Source: Pseudomonas frederiksbergensis (GTDB lineage Bacteria; Pseudomonadota; Gammaproteobacteria; Pseudomonadales; Pseudomonadaceae). Taken from it: a stretch of DNA of 64,000 nucleotides. A program made the position numbers and the translations under genes. A model generated the notes under the pieces. The model worked only from the letters and a program-made list of their open reading frames with translations. It was not told the DNA's origin and made no database searches. The stretch spans positions 2,666,001 to 2,730,000 of the forward strand of contig NZ_CP017886.1 of the NCBI RefSeq assembly GCF_001874645.1, read 5' to 3'. This document shows, one piece after another, positions 1 through 10,560 of the stretch; position 1 is the stretch's first letter; every line of letters begins with the position of its first letter.

Positions 1-144
1 ACGATCCATCTGCTCGGTGTTCGGTACCGCGCGGGCACGGTAGCCCTTGCTGACGAAAAAACGTTCCAGCAGGCTGCTGAGCCCTGGATCGTCGTCAACG
101 ATAAGAATTTTTTCGCCTTCAGCAGTTTGTGCAGTGCTGCTCAT
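1..144 (-). CDS. ompR: Response regulator OmpR, N-terminal part (runs off the window start)
   Basis: The 48 visible codons read as the beginning of an OmpR-type receiver domain: after a short leader comes KILIVDDDPGLSSLLERFF, with the acidic cluster that binds magnesium at the phosphorylation pocket. The start ATG at 142-144 is preceded on the minus strand by AAAGGAG with six bases between. OmpR is the DNA-binding partner of the osmosensor kinase EnvZ. Placement divergent from tex is the usual Pseudomonas arrangement, which supports the name. The phosphorylated aspartate and the winged-helix domain lie outside the window. The gap 145-505 should hold the divergent promoters, but I see no clear boxes in it. 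Confidence 0.85.
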   Translation of the reverse strand, partial: MSSTAQTAEGEKILIVDDDPGLSSLLERFFVSKGYRARAVPNTEQMDR

Positions 145-505
145 TGGATGCTCCTTTGATCTCGGTGCGCATTATGGCGTAGCTGCCGTTATACGCACCG
201 TGTGCATTGTTAGCAGATTTTTCCTCTACCGCCAGCGATACGGCCTTTGTGCCTACAGGCTGCAATGCCCCCATCGGGCAGAACGGCGGTTATAATGCGC
301 GGCCTTTTGTGTCGGGCAACGTCTGATCGTTACTGTCAGTGGCGGCTTTTTATTTTTCATCGCCTGGCAGTAATTGTTCGATTCCACGGGTCAATGGGAT
401 GCCTTTTGATCCAGGTAGCGGCGCTGGCCAGGCCGCTCAACCAGACTCGCCGGGCCTTATTCCTTGCGCCTGCGAGCCTGCTTTCACAATTTGTCAGGTG
501 GTTTT

Positions 506-2830
506 ATGGACAGCATCAACAGCCGCATCGCCGAGGAACTCGGTGTACGCCCACAACAGGTCGAAGCGGCCGTCGCGCTACTCGATGAAGGCTCCACGGT
601 GCCCTTCATCGCCCGCTACCGGAAAGAAGTGACCGGCAGCCTCGATGACATCCAGTTGCGGCATCTGGAAGAGCGCCTGCGCTACCTGCGAGAACTCGAC
701 GAACGGCGCATCAGCATCCTCGCCAGCATTGAAGAGCAAGGCAAGCTGACCCCGCAACTTGAACGCGACATCAAGCTCGCCGACACCAAGACCCGCCTTG
801 AAGACTTGTACCTGCCGTACAAGCAGAAGCGCCGCACCAAGGGCCAGATCGCCCTGGAAGCCGGTCTCGGTGAACTGGCCGACAGCCTGTTCAACGACCC
901 GAACCTGACGCCAGACGCCGAAGCCGCACGCTTCGTCGACGCCGAAAAAGGCGTGGCGGATGTGAAAGCAGCCCTCGAAGGCGCTAAATACATCCTCATG
1001 GAGCGCTTCGCCGAAGACGCCAGCCTGCTCGACAAGCTGCGCAGTTACCTGAAGCAGGAAGCCACTCTCAGTGCCCGCGTCATCGCCGGCAAGGAAGAAG
1101 AAGGCGCCAAATTCCGCGATTACTTCGAACACGACGAACCGCTGAAAAGCATGCCATCGCACCGCGCCCTGGCGATTTTCCGTGGCCGCAACGAAGGCAT
1201 TCTCAGCTCCGCGCTGAAAGTCGGTGACGAACTACCCGGCACCATGCACCCATGCGAAGGCATGATCGGTCAGCAATTCGGCATCGCCAACCAGAACCGC
1301 CCGGCCGACAAATGGCTCGGTGAAGTGGTGCGCTGGACCTGGAAGGTCAAGCTCTACACGCACCTGGAAACCGACCTGCTCGGTGAGTTGCGTGACGGCG
1401 CCGAGACCGAGGCGATCAACGTCTTCGCACACAACCTGCACGACTTGCTGTTGGCCGCTCCCGCCGGCCCGCGTGCCACGCTGGGCCTGGACCCGGGCCT
1501 GCGCACCGGTTGCAAGGTGGCGGTGGTCGACTCCACCGGCAAGCTGTTGGATCACGCCACGGTTTACCCGCACGTGCCACACAACAAATGGGACCAGACC
1601 ATCGCCGTGCTCGCGGCCCTGTGCGCCAAGCACTCGGTGGACCTGATCGCCATCGGCAACGGCACTGCCAGCCGTGAAACCGACAAGCTTGCCGCGGACC
1701 TGATCAAAAAATACCCGGCGATGAAAATGACCAAGGTCATGGTCTCCGAAGCCGGCGCTTCGGTGTACTCGGCCTCGGAACTGGCGTCCAAGGAATTCCC
1801 GGACCTGGACGTATCGATCCGTGGCGCCGTATCGATTGCCCGGCGCCTGCAGGATCCGCTGGCCGAGCTGGTGAAGATCGATCCGAAATCCATCGGTGTC
1901 GGCCAGTACCAGCACGACGTGTCGCAGCTGAAACTGGCCCGTGGCCTGGACGCGGTGGTCGAGGACTGCGTGAACGCCGTTGGCGTCGATGTGAACACCG
2001 CCTCCGTCGCGCTGCTGGCCCGCATCTCCGGCCTCAACGCGACACTGGCGCAGAACATCGTGAACCACCGCGATGAAAACGGCGCCTTCAAAACCCGCGC
2101 TGCGCTGAAGAAAGTCGCCCGTCTCGGCGAAAAAACCTTCGAACAGGCGGCCGGCTTCCTGCGTGTGATGAACGGCGACAACCCGCTGGATTCTTCCGCG
2201 GTTCACCCGGAAGCCTATCCGTTGGTGCAACGCATTGCCGCTGAAACCGACCGCGACATCCGCTCGCTGATCGGCGACGCCGCTTTCCTCAAGCGTCTCG
2301 ATCCGAAGAAGTACACCGACGAAACCTTCGGTCTGCCAACGGTCACCGACATCCTCCAGGAACTGGAAAAGCCGGGCCGTGATCCGCGCCCAGAGTTCAA
2401 GACCGCCGAATTCCAGGAAGGTGTCGAAGACCTCAAGGACTTGCAACTGGGGATGATCCTCGAAGGCGTGGTGACCAACGTGACCAACTTCGGCGCATTC
2501 GTCGATATCGGCGTGCATCAGGACGGCTTGGTGCATATCTCCGCGCTTTCCGAGAAGTTCATCAAGGATCCGCGTGAAGCGGTGAAAGCCGGTGACGTGG
2601 TCAAGGTCAAGGTCATGGAAGTCGACATCCCGCGTAAACGCGTTGGCCTGTCGATGCGTATGAGCGACACCCCGGGCGAGAAGATCGACGGCGCTCGTGG
2701 CGCGCGCCCGGGTTCGGCGCCGCGTCAGTCTTCGAGCACCGCACCGCGTAAGGAAACCACGGCAGCGGCCCCGACCAACAACGCCATGGCGTCGTTGTTC
2801 GCCAATGCCAAGCAGTTGAAGAAGCGCTGA
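506..2830 (+). CDS. tex: Tex, S1-domain RNA-binding transcription accessory protein
   Basis: The 774-residue product has the length and order of the Tex family: an N-terminal helical region, a central YqgF-like nuclease fold beginning near [16 protein letters not shown], a helix-hairpin-helix region ([19 protein letters not shown]), and a C-terminal S1 RNA-binding domain at about residues 648-718 ([20 protein letters not shown]). Tex is a cytoplasmic nucleic-acid-binding protein affecting transcription; its exact mechanism is poorly settled. The frame stays open further upstream, to 464, but ATG 506 has an AGGTGG ribosome site and begins [14 protein letters not shown], the normal family start. 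A basic, low-complexity tail of about 60 residues follows S1. The stop overlaps the next start. Confidence 0.95.
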   Translation: MDSINSRIAEELGVRPQQVEAAVALLDEGSTVPFIARYRKEVTGSLDDIQLRHLEERLRYLRELDERRISILASIEEQGKLTPQLERDIKLADTKTRLEDLYLPYKQKRRTKGQIALEAGLGELADSLFNDPNLTPDAEAARFVDAEKGVADVKAALEGAKYILMERFAEDASLLDKLRSYLKQEATLSARVIAGKEEEGAKFRDYFEHDEPLKSMPSHRALAIFRGRNEGILSSALKVGDELPGTMHPCEGMIGQQFGIANQNRPADKWLGEVVRWTWKVKLYTHLETDLLGELRDGAETEAINVFAHNLHDLLLAAPAGPRATLGLDPGLRTGCKVAVVDSTGKLLDHATVYPHVPHNKWDQTIAVLAALCAKHSVDLIAIGNGTASRETDKLAADLIKKYPAMKMTKVMVSEAGASVYSASELASKEFPDLDVSIRGAVSIARRLQDPLAELVKIDPKSIGVGQYQHDVSQLKLARGLDAVVEDCVNAVGVDVNTASVALLARISGLNATLAQNIVNHRDENGAFKTRAALKKVARLGEKTFEQAAGFLRVMNGDNPLDSSAVHPEAYPLVQRIAAETDRDIRSLIGDAAFLKRLDPKKYTDETFGLPTVTDILQELEKPGRDPRPEFKTAEFQEGVEDLKDLQLGMILEGVVTNVTNFGAFVDIGVHQDGLVHISALSEKFIKDPREAVKAGDVVKVKVMEVDIPRKRVGLSMRMSDTPGEKIDGARGARPGSAPRQSSSTAPRKETTAAAPTNNAMASLFANAKQLKKR

Positions 2831-3213
2831 TGGAAATCCCTGCGGGGTTGACCGAAAGCGCTTTTTTCAAGCTGCTGGGTTGCCGTTTGCACAGCCTTGA
2901 GGTCGGGGTGGCGCAAGTCGCCCTGGCGCTTGAGCCGCAGCTGCGCAATCGCGGTGGCAAGCTGCACGGTGGGGCGCTGTTCAGCCTGGTGGACATTGCC
3001 ATGGGGCTGGCTTGTTCCAGTTCCCATGGTTTCGACCAGCAGAGCGCGACCATCGAGTGCAAGATCAACTACGTGCGCGCCGTTTCCGAAGGCGAAGTCC
3101 TGTGCACCGCGCGGGTGATTCATCCGGGCCGGCGCACGCTGGTGGTCGAAGCCGACGTGATGCAAGGCGACAAACTGGTCGCAAAAGCGCAAGGCACGTT
3201 CGCTGTCCTGTAG
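2830..3213 (+). CDS. PaaI-family hotdog thioesterase
   Basis: This 127-residue single hotdog-fold protein contains GGKLHGGALFSLVDIAMGLA, the family's HGG...D...G active-site helix in which an Asp or Glu activates water for thioester hydrolysis. It probably cleaves an acyl-CoA, possibly a phenylacetyl- or medium-chain thioester; the substrate cannot be told from sequence. The ATG shares a base with the tex stop codon (TGATG), so translation is probably coupled to tex. A terminator follows at 3241. Confidence 0.85.
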   Translation: MEIPAGLTESAFFKLLGCRLHSLEVGVAQVALALEPQLRNRGGKLHGGALFSLVDIAMGLACSSSHGFDQQSATIECKINYVRAVSEGEVLCTARVIHPGRRTLVVEADVMQGDKLVAKAQGTFAVL

Positions 3214-3240
3214 ATGCGCATCATCAATTTGAGTTAATTT

Positions 3241-3271
3241 CGGCGCTGCGAAAGCTGCGCCGACGTTTTTT
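3241..3271 (+). terminator. Rho-independent terminator after tex-thioesterase
   Basis: CGGCGC at 3241-3246 pairs with GCGCCG at 3257-3262 around a ten-base loop, followed by GACG and six T. It sits 28 bases after the thioesterase stop and before the gshA leader. Confidence 0.75.
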
Positions 3272-3425
3272 CGTGTGCGACAGCCAGATTCAAGGATTGA
3301 AGTCGCATTTTCAATGGGGCCTTTATGGCGCCGGAACCAGGCGAAAACGCCAGTTTTAACTTCACCCTTGTAGACCGTCCTGCCCACCCCCATATTGGGG
3401 CGACTGACGCGTGAAGGAATCCAAC

Positions 3426-5009
3426 TTGAGCGAACTTCTCAACCGCCGCCTGGCTCTGCTCGGCGAGCGCGCTAACCTCTCTCTGCTCGAACAGTGTCTT
3501 CACGGCATCGAACGTGAATGCCTGCGCGTGACCGGCGAAGGTCGTCTGGCGCAAACGCCGCACCCTGAAAGCCTGGGTTCCGCGCTGACCAACGAACAGA
3601 TCACCACCGACTATTCCGAGTCGCTGCTGGAGTTCATCACGCCTGCCCTGCCGGACCCTGCGGACACGCTGAGCAGCCTCGACAAGATTCACCGTTTTGC
3701 CTACAGCAAGCTCGGCAACGAGTACCTGTGGAGTCCATCGATGCCGTGCCCGTTGCCGGCCGAGGAAGATATCCCGATCGCCTATTACGGCACCTCCAAC
3801 ATCGGTCAGCTCAAGTACGTCTACCGCAAGGGCCTGGCCCTGCGTTACGGCAAGACCATGCAGTGCATCGCCGGGATTCACTACAACTTTTCCCTGCCGG
3901 AAAAACTCTGGCCGCTGCTCAAAGAGGCTGAAGGCTTTGTCGGCACCGACCGCGATTATCAGTCGTCGGCCTACATCGCACTGATCCGCAACTTCCGCCG
4001 CTACAGCTGGCTGCTGATGTACCTGTTCGGTTCTTCGCCAGCGCTGGACGCCGGTTTCCTGCGCGGTCGCTCCCATCAGCTGGAGCCATTCGACGCCGAG
4101 ACGCTGTATCTGCCGTACGCCACCAGCCTGCGCATGAGTGATCTGGGTTACCAGAGCAACGCGCAAGCCGGACTGACGCCATGCTACAACGACTTGAACA
4201 GCTACACCGACAGCCTGCGCAAAGCGGTGGCCACGCCTTACGCGCCGTACGTCGAGATCGGTACGCACCAGGACGGTGAGTGGGTTCAGCTCAACACCAA
4301 CATCCTGCAGATCGAAAACGAGTACTACTCCAATATTCGCCCGAAACGCGTGACCTACACCGGCGAACGGCCGATTCAGGCGCTGATGGCCCGTGGCATT
4401 CAGTACGTTGAAGTGCGTCTGCTGGACATCAACCCGTTCCTGCCGATGGGCATTGATCTGCAGGAAGCGCGTTTCCTCGACGCGTTCCTGCTGTACTGCG
4501 CGCTGAACGAAAGCCCGCTGCTGACCAGCAACACCTGCGGCAATGCCACCTCGAACTTCCTCAGCGTGGTCAAGGAAGGTCGCCGTCCGGGCCTGCAACT
4601 GCAACGCGATGGCCAGTCGGTAGATATGAAAGAGTGGGCCAGCGAACTGCTGGAAAAAATCGCCCCGTTGGCCGTATTGCTTGACCAGAGCCACGGCGGT
4701 GACGCCCACAGCAAAGCCCTCGACGCGCAGCTGGCGAAAATCAAGGACGCGTCCCTGACCCCTTCCGCCCAAGTGTTGGCAGCGATGACCGAACGCAAGG
4801 AAAGCTTTAGCCAGTTCTCCCTGCGCCAGAGCCAGGCTCACGCCGAGTTCTTCCGCAGCGAACCGCTGGTGACCGAAGAGCAGGCACGCTTTGAAGCGTT
4901 GGCGCGCTCGTCGCTGGCTCAGCAAACCGAGCTGGAGCAGAACGAAGTCGGCGATTTCGACGTGTTTGTCGGGTCGTATCAGGCGAGTATTCTGGCGATC
5001 AGTAATTAA
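3426..5009 (+). CDS. gshA: Glutamate-cysteine ligase
   Basis: This is the ATP-dependent first step of glutathione synthesis, joining glutamate and cysteine to gamma-glutamylcysteine in the cytoplasm. The product matches the proteobacterial GshA family throughout ([19 protein letters not shown] near the start; [13 protein letters not shown] and [17 protein letters not shown] later) and, at 527 residues, has the family length. A GTG at 3411 is also in frame, but the TTG at 3426 has GAAGGA about six bases upstream and gives the conserved beginning [18 protein letters not shown], so I chose it. It is monocistronic, with a terminator before it and a REP pair after it. It fits the sulfur theme because it consumes cysteine. 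Confidence 0.93.
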   Translation: MSELLNRRLALLGERANLSLLEQCLHGIERECLRVTGEGRLAQTPHPESLGSALTNEQITTDYSESLLEFITPALPDPADTLSSLDKIHRFAYSKLGNEYLWSPSMPCPLPAEEDIPIAYYGTSNIGQLKYVYRKGLALRYGKTMQCIAGIHYNFSLPEKLWPLLKEAEGFVGTDRDYQSSAYIALIRNFRRYSWLLMYLFGSSPALDAGFLRGRSHQLEPFDAETLYLPYATSLRMSDLGYQSNAQAGLTPCYNDLNSYTDSLRKAVATPYAPYVEIGTHQDGEWVQLNTNILQIENEYYSNIRPKRVTYTGERPIQALMARGIQYVEVRLLDINPFLPMGIDLQEARFLDAFLLYCALNESPLLTSNTCGNATSNFLSVVKEGRRPGLQLQRDGQSVDMKEWASELLEKIAPLAVLLDQSHGGDAHSKALDAQLAKIKDASLTPSAQVLAAMTERKESFSQFSLRQSQAHAEFFRSEPLVTEEQARFEALARSSLAQQTELEQNEVGDFDVFVGSYQASILAISN

Positions 5010-5025
5010 TTAAGCGGCGCCAGCT

Positions 5026-5108
5026 AAAAGATCGCAGCCTGCGGCGGCTCCTACAGAAGCGGCGTGATAACCGTTCCTCGTAGGAGCTGCCGCAGGCTGC
5101 GATCTTTT
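5026..5108. repeat. REP doublet, inward-facing (gshA/tauA gap)
   Basis: A forward unit (AAAGATCGCAGCCTGCGGCG then GCTCCTAC) is followed after about 25 bases by its reverse complement. The same roughly 28-bp palindromic unit recurs throughout the window, nearly always between genes. Such units in fluorescent pseudomonads are non-autonomous elements mobilised by REP-associated tyrosine transposases; no transposase gene lies in this window. Confidence 0.9.
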
Positions 5109-5137
5109 GATTCCCGGAATTTTCTGCTCATAAGCTC

Positions 5138-5164
5138 ATTCGAAAAAGTTATTTATTTTCGAAT
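5138..5164. promoter_or_regulatory. AT-rich inverted repeat upstream of tauA, possible CysB-type site
   Basis: Perfect 9-bp arms ATTCGAAAA (5138-5146) and TTTTCGAAT (5156-5164) flank a 9-bp AT-only core, 59 bases before the tauA start. In proteobacteria tau genes are activated under sulfate starvation by CysB and Cbl, which bind AT-rich sites. The role is inferred from position. Confidence 0.45.
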
Positions 5165-5222
5165 TCTTAGATCATTTAGTCTCGTCACTCGCCGAAACCC
5201 CGGCCGCCTGATGAGGACTTTC

Positions 5223-6203
5223 ATGATGAAACTGCACTTCCCCCTTCGCCTCCTGGCGGCTGCTTCTTTGGCTGCAGCGAGCTTTTTCGCTCAAGCGGCT
5301 GACGTCACCGTCGCCTACCAGACCACCGTCGACCCGGCCAAAGTTGCCCAGGCCGACGGCACTTACGAAACCGCCACCCACGCCAAAATCGACTGGCGCA
5401 AATTCGACAACGGTGCCGACGTCATCGCCGCCATCACCTCGGGCGATGTGCAGATTGGCTACCTCGGTTCCAGCCCGCTGACCGCTGCGATCACCCGCAA
5501 GGTTCCGGTCGAAACTTTCCTCATCGCTACCCAGATCGGTGCCGCCGAAGCACTGGTGGCCCGCGACGGTTCCGGGATCAAGACCCCGCAGGACCTGATC
5601 GGCAAGAAAATCGCCGTGCCATTCGTTTCCACCGGCCACTACAGCCTGCTGGCCGCGCTCAAGCACTGGAACATCGACCCGTCGAAAGTACAGATCCTCA
5701 ACCTCGCACCGCCGGCAATCATTGCCGCGTGGAAGCGCGGTGACATCGACGCCACCTATGTGTGGGACCCGGCGCTGGGCGTTGCCAAGGAAAACGGCAA
5801 CGTGCTGATCACTTCCGGCGAGCTGGCCAAGTTCGGCGCGCCGACCTTCGATGCCTGGATCGTGCGCAAGGATTTCGCCGAGAAGCACCCCGAAATCGTC
5901 ACTGCCTTCGCCAAAGTCACCCTCGACGCCTACGCCAACTACCGCAAAGACCCACACGCTTGGCTGGCCGAAAAGGGCAATGTCGACAAGCTGGTGAAAC
6001 TCTCCGGCGCCAAGGCCAGCGACATTCCGTTACTGCTGCAAGGCAACGTCTACCCACTGGCGGCTGATCAGGTGATCAGCCTGGGCGCACCGACCACCAA
6101 GGCCATCACCGACACCGCCACGTTCCTCAAGGAACAAGGCAAGGTCGAGGCCGTGCTGCCGGACTACGCCCCTTACGTCAGCGCCAAATTCATCACTAAC
6201 TGA
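5223..6203 (+). CDS. tauA: Taurine ABC transporter, periplasmic binding protein
   Basis: The 326-residue protein begins with a signal peptide (basic MMKLHFPLR, then an alanine-rich core cut after FFAQA) followed by DVTVAYQTTVDPAKVAQADG, typical of TauA. It binds taurine or related sulfonates in the periplasm for the TauBC importer. The frame is open from 5064, inside the REP, but this stretch gives no plausible leader; ATG 5223 (or the adjacent ATG 5226) has GAGG seven bases upstream and directly precedes the signal peptide. It is first of a tauABCD operon. Confidence 0.92.
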   Translation: MMKLHFPLRLLAAASLAAASFFAQAADVTVAYQTTVDPAKVAQADGTYETATHAKIDWRKFDNGADVIAAITSGDVQIGYLGSSPLTAAITRKVPVETFLIATQIGAAEALVARDGSGIKTPQDLIGKKIAVPFVSTGHYSLLAALKHWNIDPSKVQILNLAPPAIIAAWKRGDIDATYVWDPALGVAKENGNVLITSGELAKFGAPTFDAWIVRKDFAEKHPEIVTAFAKVTLDAYANYRKDPHAWLAEKGNVDKLVKLSGAKASDIPLLLQGNVYPLAADQVISLGAPTTKAITDTATFLKEQGKVEAVLPDYAPYVSAKFITN

Positions 6204-6218
6204 TCGGAGTACACGGCG

Positions 6219-7013
6219 ATGGCCTTGCTACAGCTGGAGCGCATCAGCGCACAGTACCCCGGCGCCGCCGAACCGGTGCTGGCGGATATTTCCTTAAGCC
6301 TTGGGCCTCAGCAATTGCTGGTCGCCCTCGGCCCGTCCGGCAGTGGCAAGACCTCGCTGTTGAATCTGATCGCCGGGTTTGTCGACCCGAGTACCGGGCG
6401 CATCACCCTCGATGGCGTACCGGTCAAAGGTCCGAGCGCCGAGCGTGGCGTGGTGTTCCAGGACGACGCCTTGCTGCCCTGGCAGGACGTGTTGGCCAAC
6501 GTCGGTTTCGGCCTGGAACTGGCTGGCGTGCCGCGTGATAAACGCGAAATCCGCGCCCGGGAAATGCTCGCGCTGGTCGACCTCGCAGGCTTTGACGCTC
6601 GCCGCATCTGGCAGCTGTCAGGCGGCCAGAAGCAGCGTGTCGGCCTGGCCCGCGCCCTCGCTGCCGACCCGCGCGTGCTGCTGATGGACGAACCCTTCGG
6701 CGCCCTCGACGCCTTCACCCGTGAACAGATGCAGGAATTGCTGCTGCAAGTCTGGCGGCGCACCGCCAAACCGGTATTCCTGATTACCCATGACATTGAA
6801 GAAGCGGTGTTCCTTGCGACAGACCTGGTTCTATTGGCACCCAATCCCGGGAAAATCGTTGAGCGCCTGACGCTGGATTTCGGTCAGCGCTATGCCGCTG
6901 GCGAATCGGCTCGAGCGATCAAATCCGACCCGCGCTTTATCGAAACCCGCGAACACGTACTCGCCCGTGTGTTTTCCCAACGCAGCGCCACCCAGCGGCA
7001 GGAGCGCGCATGA
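6219..7013 (+). CDS. tauB: Taurine ABC transporter, ATP-binding protein
   Basis: The 264-residue ATPase carries all ABC motifs: Walker A GPSGSGKT near residue 38, Q-loop region [18 protein letters not shown], signature [15 protein letters not shown], Walker [13 protein letters not shown] and the H-loop [10 protein letters not shown]. The PWQDVLANV block is characteristic of the nitrate/sulfonate/taurine subfamily. It powers taurine import with TauA and TauC. The start lies 16 bases after tauA, and the end overlaps tauC by 4 bases (ATGA). Confidence 0.93.
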   Translation: MALLQLERISAQYPGAAEPVLADISLSLGPQQLLVALGPSGSGKTSLLNLIAGFVDPSTGRITLDGVPVKGPSAERGVVFQDDALLPWQDVLANVGFGLELAGVPRDKREIRAREMLALVDLAGFDARRIWQLSGGQKQRVGLARALAADPRVLLMDEPFGALDAFTREQMQELLLQVWRRTAKPVFLITHDIEEAVFLATDLVLLAPNPGKIVERLTLDFGQRYAAGESARAIKSDPRFIETREHVLARVFSQRSATQRQERA

Positions 7014-7849
7014 GCAGTTATGAAATCCCGGCCACCGCGGCCAGACCCGCCAGCCCATCGACGCTGACTCCACTGCGTCGCAGCCTCAGCACTCGCTGGA
7101 TCAGCCTGTTAACGCTGTTTGCGCTGCTGGGTCTCTGGTGGGCCGTTACCGCCAGCGGTCTGATCGAACCGTTGTTTCTGCCACCACCGTCGGCCGTCCT
7201 GCAAAAAGGCTGGTTGCTGGCGACTACCGGTTACATGGACTCGACCCTCTGGCAGCATTTAGGCGCGAGCCTGAGCCGAATGGGTTTGGGCCTGGGCTTC
7301 GCGGTGTTGACCGCCGTGCCTGTCGGTATCGCCATCGGCCACAACCGCGTCGCACGCGGCGTGCTTGATCCGCTGATTGAGTTCTACCGGCCGATTCCAC
7401 CGCTGGCCTACCTGCCGCTGATCGTGATCTGGTGCGGCATCGGTGAGCTGTCCAAGGTGTTGCTGATCTATCTGGCGATCTTCGCGCCGATCGCCATCGC
7501 TACCGCGACGGGTGTACGCACTGTCGACCCGGCCAAGTTGCGCGCGGCGCAGTCATTGGGCGCAACCCGGGCCCAACTGATTCGTCATGTGATTTTGCCG
7601 AGTGCCTTGCCGGACATTCTGACCGGCGTGCGCATTGGCCTTGGCGTGGGCTGGTCGACGCTGGTGGCGGCCGAGTTGATCGCCGCCACAAGTGGCCTGG
7701 GCTTCATGGTGCAGTCGGCCGCGCAATTTCTGGTCACCGATGTGGTGGTGCTGGGGATTCTGCTGATCGCGCTGATTGCCTTCGCCATGGAAATGGGCCT
7801 GCGCGCCCTGCAACGCAAACTGGTGCCGTGGCATGGCCAGGCGCATTGA
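7010..7849 (+). CDS. tauC: Taurine ABC transporter, permease
   Basis: The 279-residue inner-membrane protein has a proline-rich cytoplasmic N-terminus, then about six hydrophobic segments (first [20 protein letters not shown]). The permease-ATPase coupling loop appears as [39 protein letters not shown] and [20 protein letters not shown] are typical of the SsuC/TauC family. It is translationally coupled to tauB, and tauD follows 59 bases later. Confidence 0.93.
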   Translation: MSSYEIPATAARPASPSTLTPLRRSLSTRWISLLTLFALLGLWWAVTASGLIEPLFLPPPSAVLQKGWLLATTGYMDSTLWQHLGASLSRMGLGLGFAVLTAVPVGIAIGHNRVARGVLDPLIEFYRPIPPLAYLPLIVIWCGIGELSKVLLIYLAIFAPIAIATATGVRTVDPAKLRAAQSLGATRAQLIRHVILPSALPDILTGVRIGLGVGWSTLVAAELIAATSGLGFMVQSAAQFLVTDVVVLGILLIALIAFAMEMGLRALQRKLVPWHGQAH

Positions 7850-7908
7850 GACGTTTTTTTAAGCACTGACTGCGCCGACGGCTCGGTGCCCGAATTGAAG
7901 AGAAAGCC

Positions 7909-8745
7909 ATGAGCAGCCTGTCCATCACCCCACTCAGCACCGCACTCGGCGCGCAGATCAGCGGCGTCGATATCTCCCAACCGCTGAACCTCGAACAGCA
8001 CGATGCGATCGAGCAGGCATTGCTCAAGCATCAGGTGTTGTTCTTTCGCGAGCAGCCAATCAACCCGCAGCAGCAAGCACGCTTCGCGGCGAATTTCGGC
8101 GACCTGCACATTCACCCGATCTACCCGAATGTGCCGGAACAGCCCGAAGTGCTGATCCTCGACACCGCTGAAACAGACGTGCGCGACAATGCCGTGTGGC
8201 ACACCGACGTGACCTTTCTGCCGACCCCGGCCCTTGGCGCGGTGCTCAGCGCCAAGCTGTTGCCGGAGTTTGGTGGCGACACCTTGTGGGCCAGTGGCAT
8301 CGCGGCGTACGAAGCCCTCTCAGTACCCCTGCAAAACCTGCTGCAAGGCCTGACCGCGACTCACGATTTCATCAAATCCTTCCCGCTGGAACGCTTTGGG
8401 ACCACGCCTGAAGCCTTGGCTCAGTGGGAAGCAGCCCGCAAGAAGAATCCGCCGCTGTCGCATCCGGTCATTCGCACGCATCCAGTGAGCGGGCGCAGGT
8501 CGTTGTTCGTCAATGAAGGCTTCACCACTCGCATCAACGAGCTGTCGGACACCGAAAGCGAAGCGATTTTGAAGCTATTGTTCGCTCATGCTACGCGGCC
8601 AGAATTTACGATTCGCTGGCGTTGGCAGGAGAGCGATGTCGCCTTCTGGGACAACCGTGTGACCCAGCATTTTGCCGTGGACGATTACCGACCGGCACGG
8701 CGGGTGATGCACCGGGCGACGGTGCTGGGGGATGTGCCGTTTTAA
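7909..8745 (+). CDS. tauD: Taurine dioxygenase (alpha-ketoglutarate dependent)
   Basis: TauD uses Fe(II), oxygen and 2-oxoglutarate to hydroxylate taurine, which then breaks down to aminoacetaldehyde and sulfite for cysteine synthesis. The 278-residue protein shows the facial triad: His98 and Asp100 in AVWHTDVTF and His254 in [11 protein letters not shown], with Arg265 in [12 protein letters not shown] to hold 2-oxoglutarate. The N-terminus ([20 protein letters not shown]) is classic for the family. It is the last gene of tauABCD; ATG 7909 follows an AGAGAAAG ribosome site. An inward REP doublet follows the stop. Confidence 0.93.
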   Translation: MSSLSITPLSTALGAQISGVDISQPLNLEQHDAIEQALLKHQVLFFREQPINPQQQARFAANFGDLHIHPIYPNVPEQPEVLILDTAETDVRDNAVWHTDVTFLPTPALGAVLSAKLLPEFGGDTLWASGIAAYEALSVPLQNLLQGLTATHDFIKSFPLERFGTTPEALAQWEAARKKNPPLSHPVIRTHPVSGRRSLFVNEGFTTRINELSDTESEAILKLLFAHATRPEFTIRWRWQESDVAFWDNRVTQHFAVDDYRPARRVMHRATVLGDVPF

Positions 8746-8749
8746 GGTC

Positions 8750-8823
8750 AAAAGATCGCAGGCTGCGGCAGCTCCTACGCGAACGCGCTTCCTTGTAGGA
8801 GCTGCCGCAGGCTGCGATCTTTT
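8750..8823. repeat. REP doublet, inward-facing (tauD/aldo-keto reductase)
   Basis: Forward unit with GATCGCAGGCTGCGGCAGCT followed by its reverse complement, a nearly perfect hairpin between two convergent genes, where it could also act as a bidirectional terminator. Confidence 0.9.
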
Positions 8824-8836
8824 GCTTTTTTTCGGG

Positions 8837-9874
8837 TTACTCCGCCGTCGAAGGCTTCTCCCACAAATTGATCCCGCCTTCCTGGGCAAACCGGTCAATC
8901 TCCATCAGTTCCTCAACGCAGAAGCTCAAGTTCTTCAACGCCCCGACGTTCTCGACAATCTGCTCCGGGCGGCTGGCGCCAATCAGCGCCGAGGTCACTC
9001 GTGGGTCGCGCAGCGTCCACGCCAAGGCCAGTTGCGCCAGGCTTTGGCCACGACGCTTGGCGATTTCGTTGAGCGCACGCACCTGAGCGATATTGGCTTC
9101 GGACAGGTGCGAAGCCTGCAGCGAACCACCGCCCGGACGATTGACCCGTGCATCTTTGGGTACGCCGTTGAGGTACTTGTCGGTCAACAAACCCTGGGCT
9201 AACGGAGTGAAGGCAATCACACCCGTGCCAAGCTCGTCAGTGGTGTCGAGCAGATCCTTTTCCACCCAACGGTTGAGCAAGTTGTAAGCCGGTTGGTGAA
9301 TCAGCAGCGGGACTTTCCACTCTTTCAGCAACGCAGCCATTTCGCGGGTTTTCGCCCCGGAATAAGACGAGATACCGATGTACAACGCCTTGCCCTGCTG
9401 CACGGCGCAGGCCAGTGCGCTCGCGGTTTCTTCCAGTGGCGTGTCCGGGTCGAAGCGGTGCGAATAGAAGATATCCACGTAGTCGACGCCAAGGCGTTGC
9501 AGGCTCTGGTCGAGGCTGGCCAGCACGTATTTACGCGAGCCACCGCCCTGGCCGTAAGGGCCGGGCCACATGTCCCAACCGGCCTTGCTGGAGATGATCA
9601 GCTCATCGCGGTATTGCTTGAAGTCTTCACGCAACAAACGGCCGAAGTTGATTTCGGCACTGCCGTACGGCGGGCCGTAGTTGTTGGCCAGGTCGAAGTG
9701 GTTGATGCCCAGGTCGAAGGCGGTCCGCAGCAAGGACCGCTGAGTATCGATTGGTGTGCTGTCGCCAAAGTTGTGCCACAGGCCCAGCGACAGTGCCGGC
9801 AGCACCAACCCGCTGCGACCGACGCGGCGGTAAGGAATGGAGTCGTAACGATCAGCAGCAGCGGTGTAAATCAT
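8837..9874 (-). CDS. Aldo/keto reductase, YghZ (L-glyceraldehyde 3-phosphate reductase) type
   Basis: The 345-residue NADPH-dependent reductase has the catalytic tetrad of the superfamily: Asp and Tyr in HFDLANNYGPPYGSAE, Lys in ELIISSKAGWDMWPG, and His in DIFYSHRFDPDTPLEET. The N-terminus (YRRVGRSGLVLPALSLGLWH) and the WPGPYGQGGGSRKY insertion resemble YghZ/MgrA proteins, which reduce L-glyceraldehyde 3-phosphate and methylglyoxal. It is monocistronic and convergent with tauD. The true substrate is unproven. Confidence 0.87.
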   Translation of the reverse strand: MIYTAAADRYDSIPYRRVGRSGLVLPALSLGLWHNFGDSTPIDTQRSLLRTAFDLGINHFDLANNYGPPYGSAEINFGRLLREDFKQYRDELIISSKAGWDMWPGPYGQGGGSRKYVLASLDQSLQRLGVDYVDIFYSHRFDPDTPLEETASALACAVQQGKALYIGISSYSGAKTREMAALLKEWKVPLLIHQPAYNLLNRWVEKDLLDTTDELGTGVIAFTPLAQGLLTDKYLNGVPKDARVNRPGGGSLQASHLSEANIAQVRALNEIAKRRGQSLAQLALAWTLRDPRVTSALIGASRPEQIVENVGALKNLSFCVEELMEIDRFAQEGGINLWEKPSTAE

Positions 9875-10051
9875 CGAACCCTCTCTTGTTTTGAGCGACG
9901 AAGTCGTCAGCGTTGCCCAGCATACGCTCAGGCAACGTATTCAAAACTGGGTGTTCGACTAAATGCTGAAACGTTTCATATAGTTTTGTTCAATAACCTG
10001 CACAGCGCATCGCAGGCAGCAAACCTGACCTGTCACGCATACTGCTGCGCG

Positions 10052-10468
10052 TCAGGAAACGCCGTACTCAGCCGACAATTCGCGTAATGCGGCGGCGGCG
10101 AGAAAACCGGAGCGCGAACTGTAGCGCTGATCGCGCTTCACGGTCTGGTCGATTCGCTCCAGCAACTGCTCCGGCAGTGTGGCGTTGAAACGCACGGACT
10201 TGCCGAAATAAGGTGTCACGTCAAACTCGACCACCGCCCAAACACCACCCGCGTAATCAGGGTTCTCGAGGTGTTCATCGATCTCGCGAACCTGCGGCAA
10301 CGGATCGCCATCGGTGACAAGTCCCTCGTAATGCAACGCCAGCGCTTCTTTAACGTTTTCGAGCGCCTGCGCCACCGTTCCACCTGCAGAGAAACAACCC
10401 GCAACGTCGGGGATAATTACTCCGTACTCTGAATCAGCATCCTTATGCAGAACGACTGGGAATTTCAT
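10052..10468 (-). CDS. hicB: HicB antitoxin
   Basis: The 138-residue antitoxin has the HicB layout: a partial RNase-H-like domain (FPVVLHKDADSEYGVIIPDV, then GCFSAGGTVAQALENVKEAL) and a C-terminal ribbon-helix-helix DNA-binding domain (SVRFNATLPEQLLERIDQTV). It neutralises the HicA mRNA interferase and represses the operon. The frame extends upstream to overlap the hicA stop, but ATG 10468 has AGGAAGG eight bases upstream and gives the conserved MKFPVVLHK start. About 95 bases separate it from hicA. Confidence 0.9.
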   Translation of the reverse strand: MKFPVVLHKDADSEYGVIIPDVAGCFSAGGTVAQALENVKEALALHYEGLVTDGDPLPQVREIDEHLENPDYAGGVWAVVEFDVTPYFGKSVRFNATLPEQLLERIDQTVKRDQRYSSRSGFLAAAALRELSAEYGVS

Positions 10469-10560
10469 GGGGATGGACCCTTCCTGTAAATCCGGTAGAA
10501 CTTGCGACCGGAGCCTGTTCAATCTGCCCTCATCGGGGATCTGATAGCTGTGTCTCGGGC

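Noticed and set aside
1232..2536. 434-codon frame antisense to tex
   Set aside because: Shadow of the tex coding sequence without family resemblance.
3234..4925. 563-codon frame antisense to gshA
   Set aside because: GC-rich codon bias leaves long open antisense frames; gshA on the other strand is a full family match and the antisense product resembles nothing.
5064..5222. In-frame 53-codon extension of tauA beginning inside the REP
   Set aside because: It would place the signal peptide internally; the true start has its own ribosome site at 5223.
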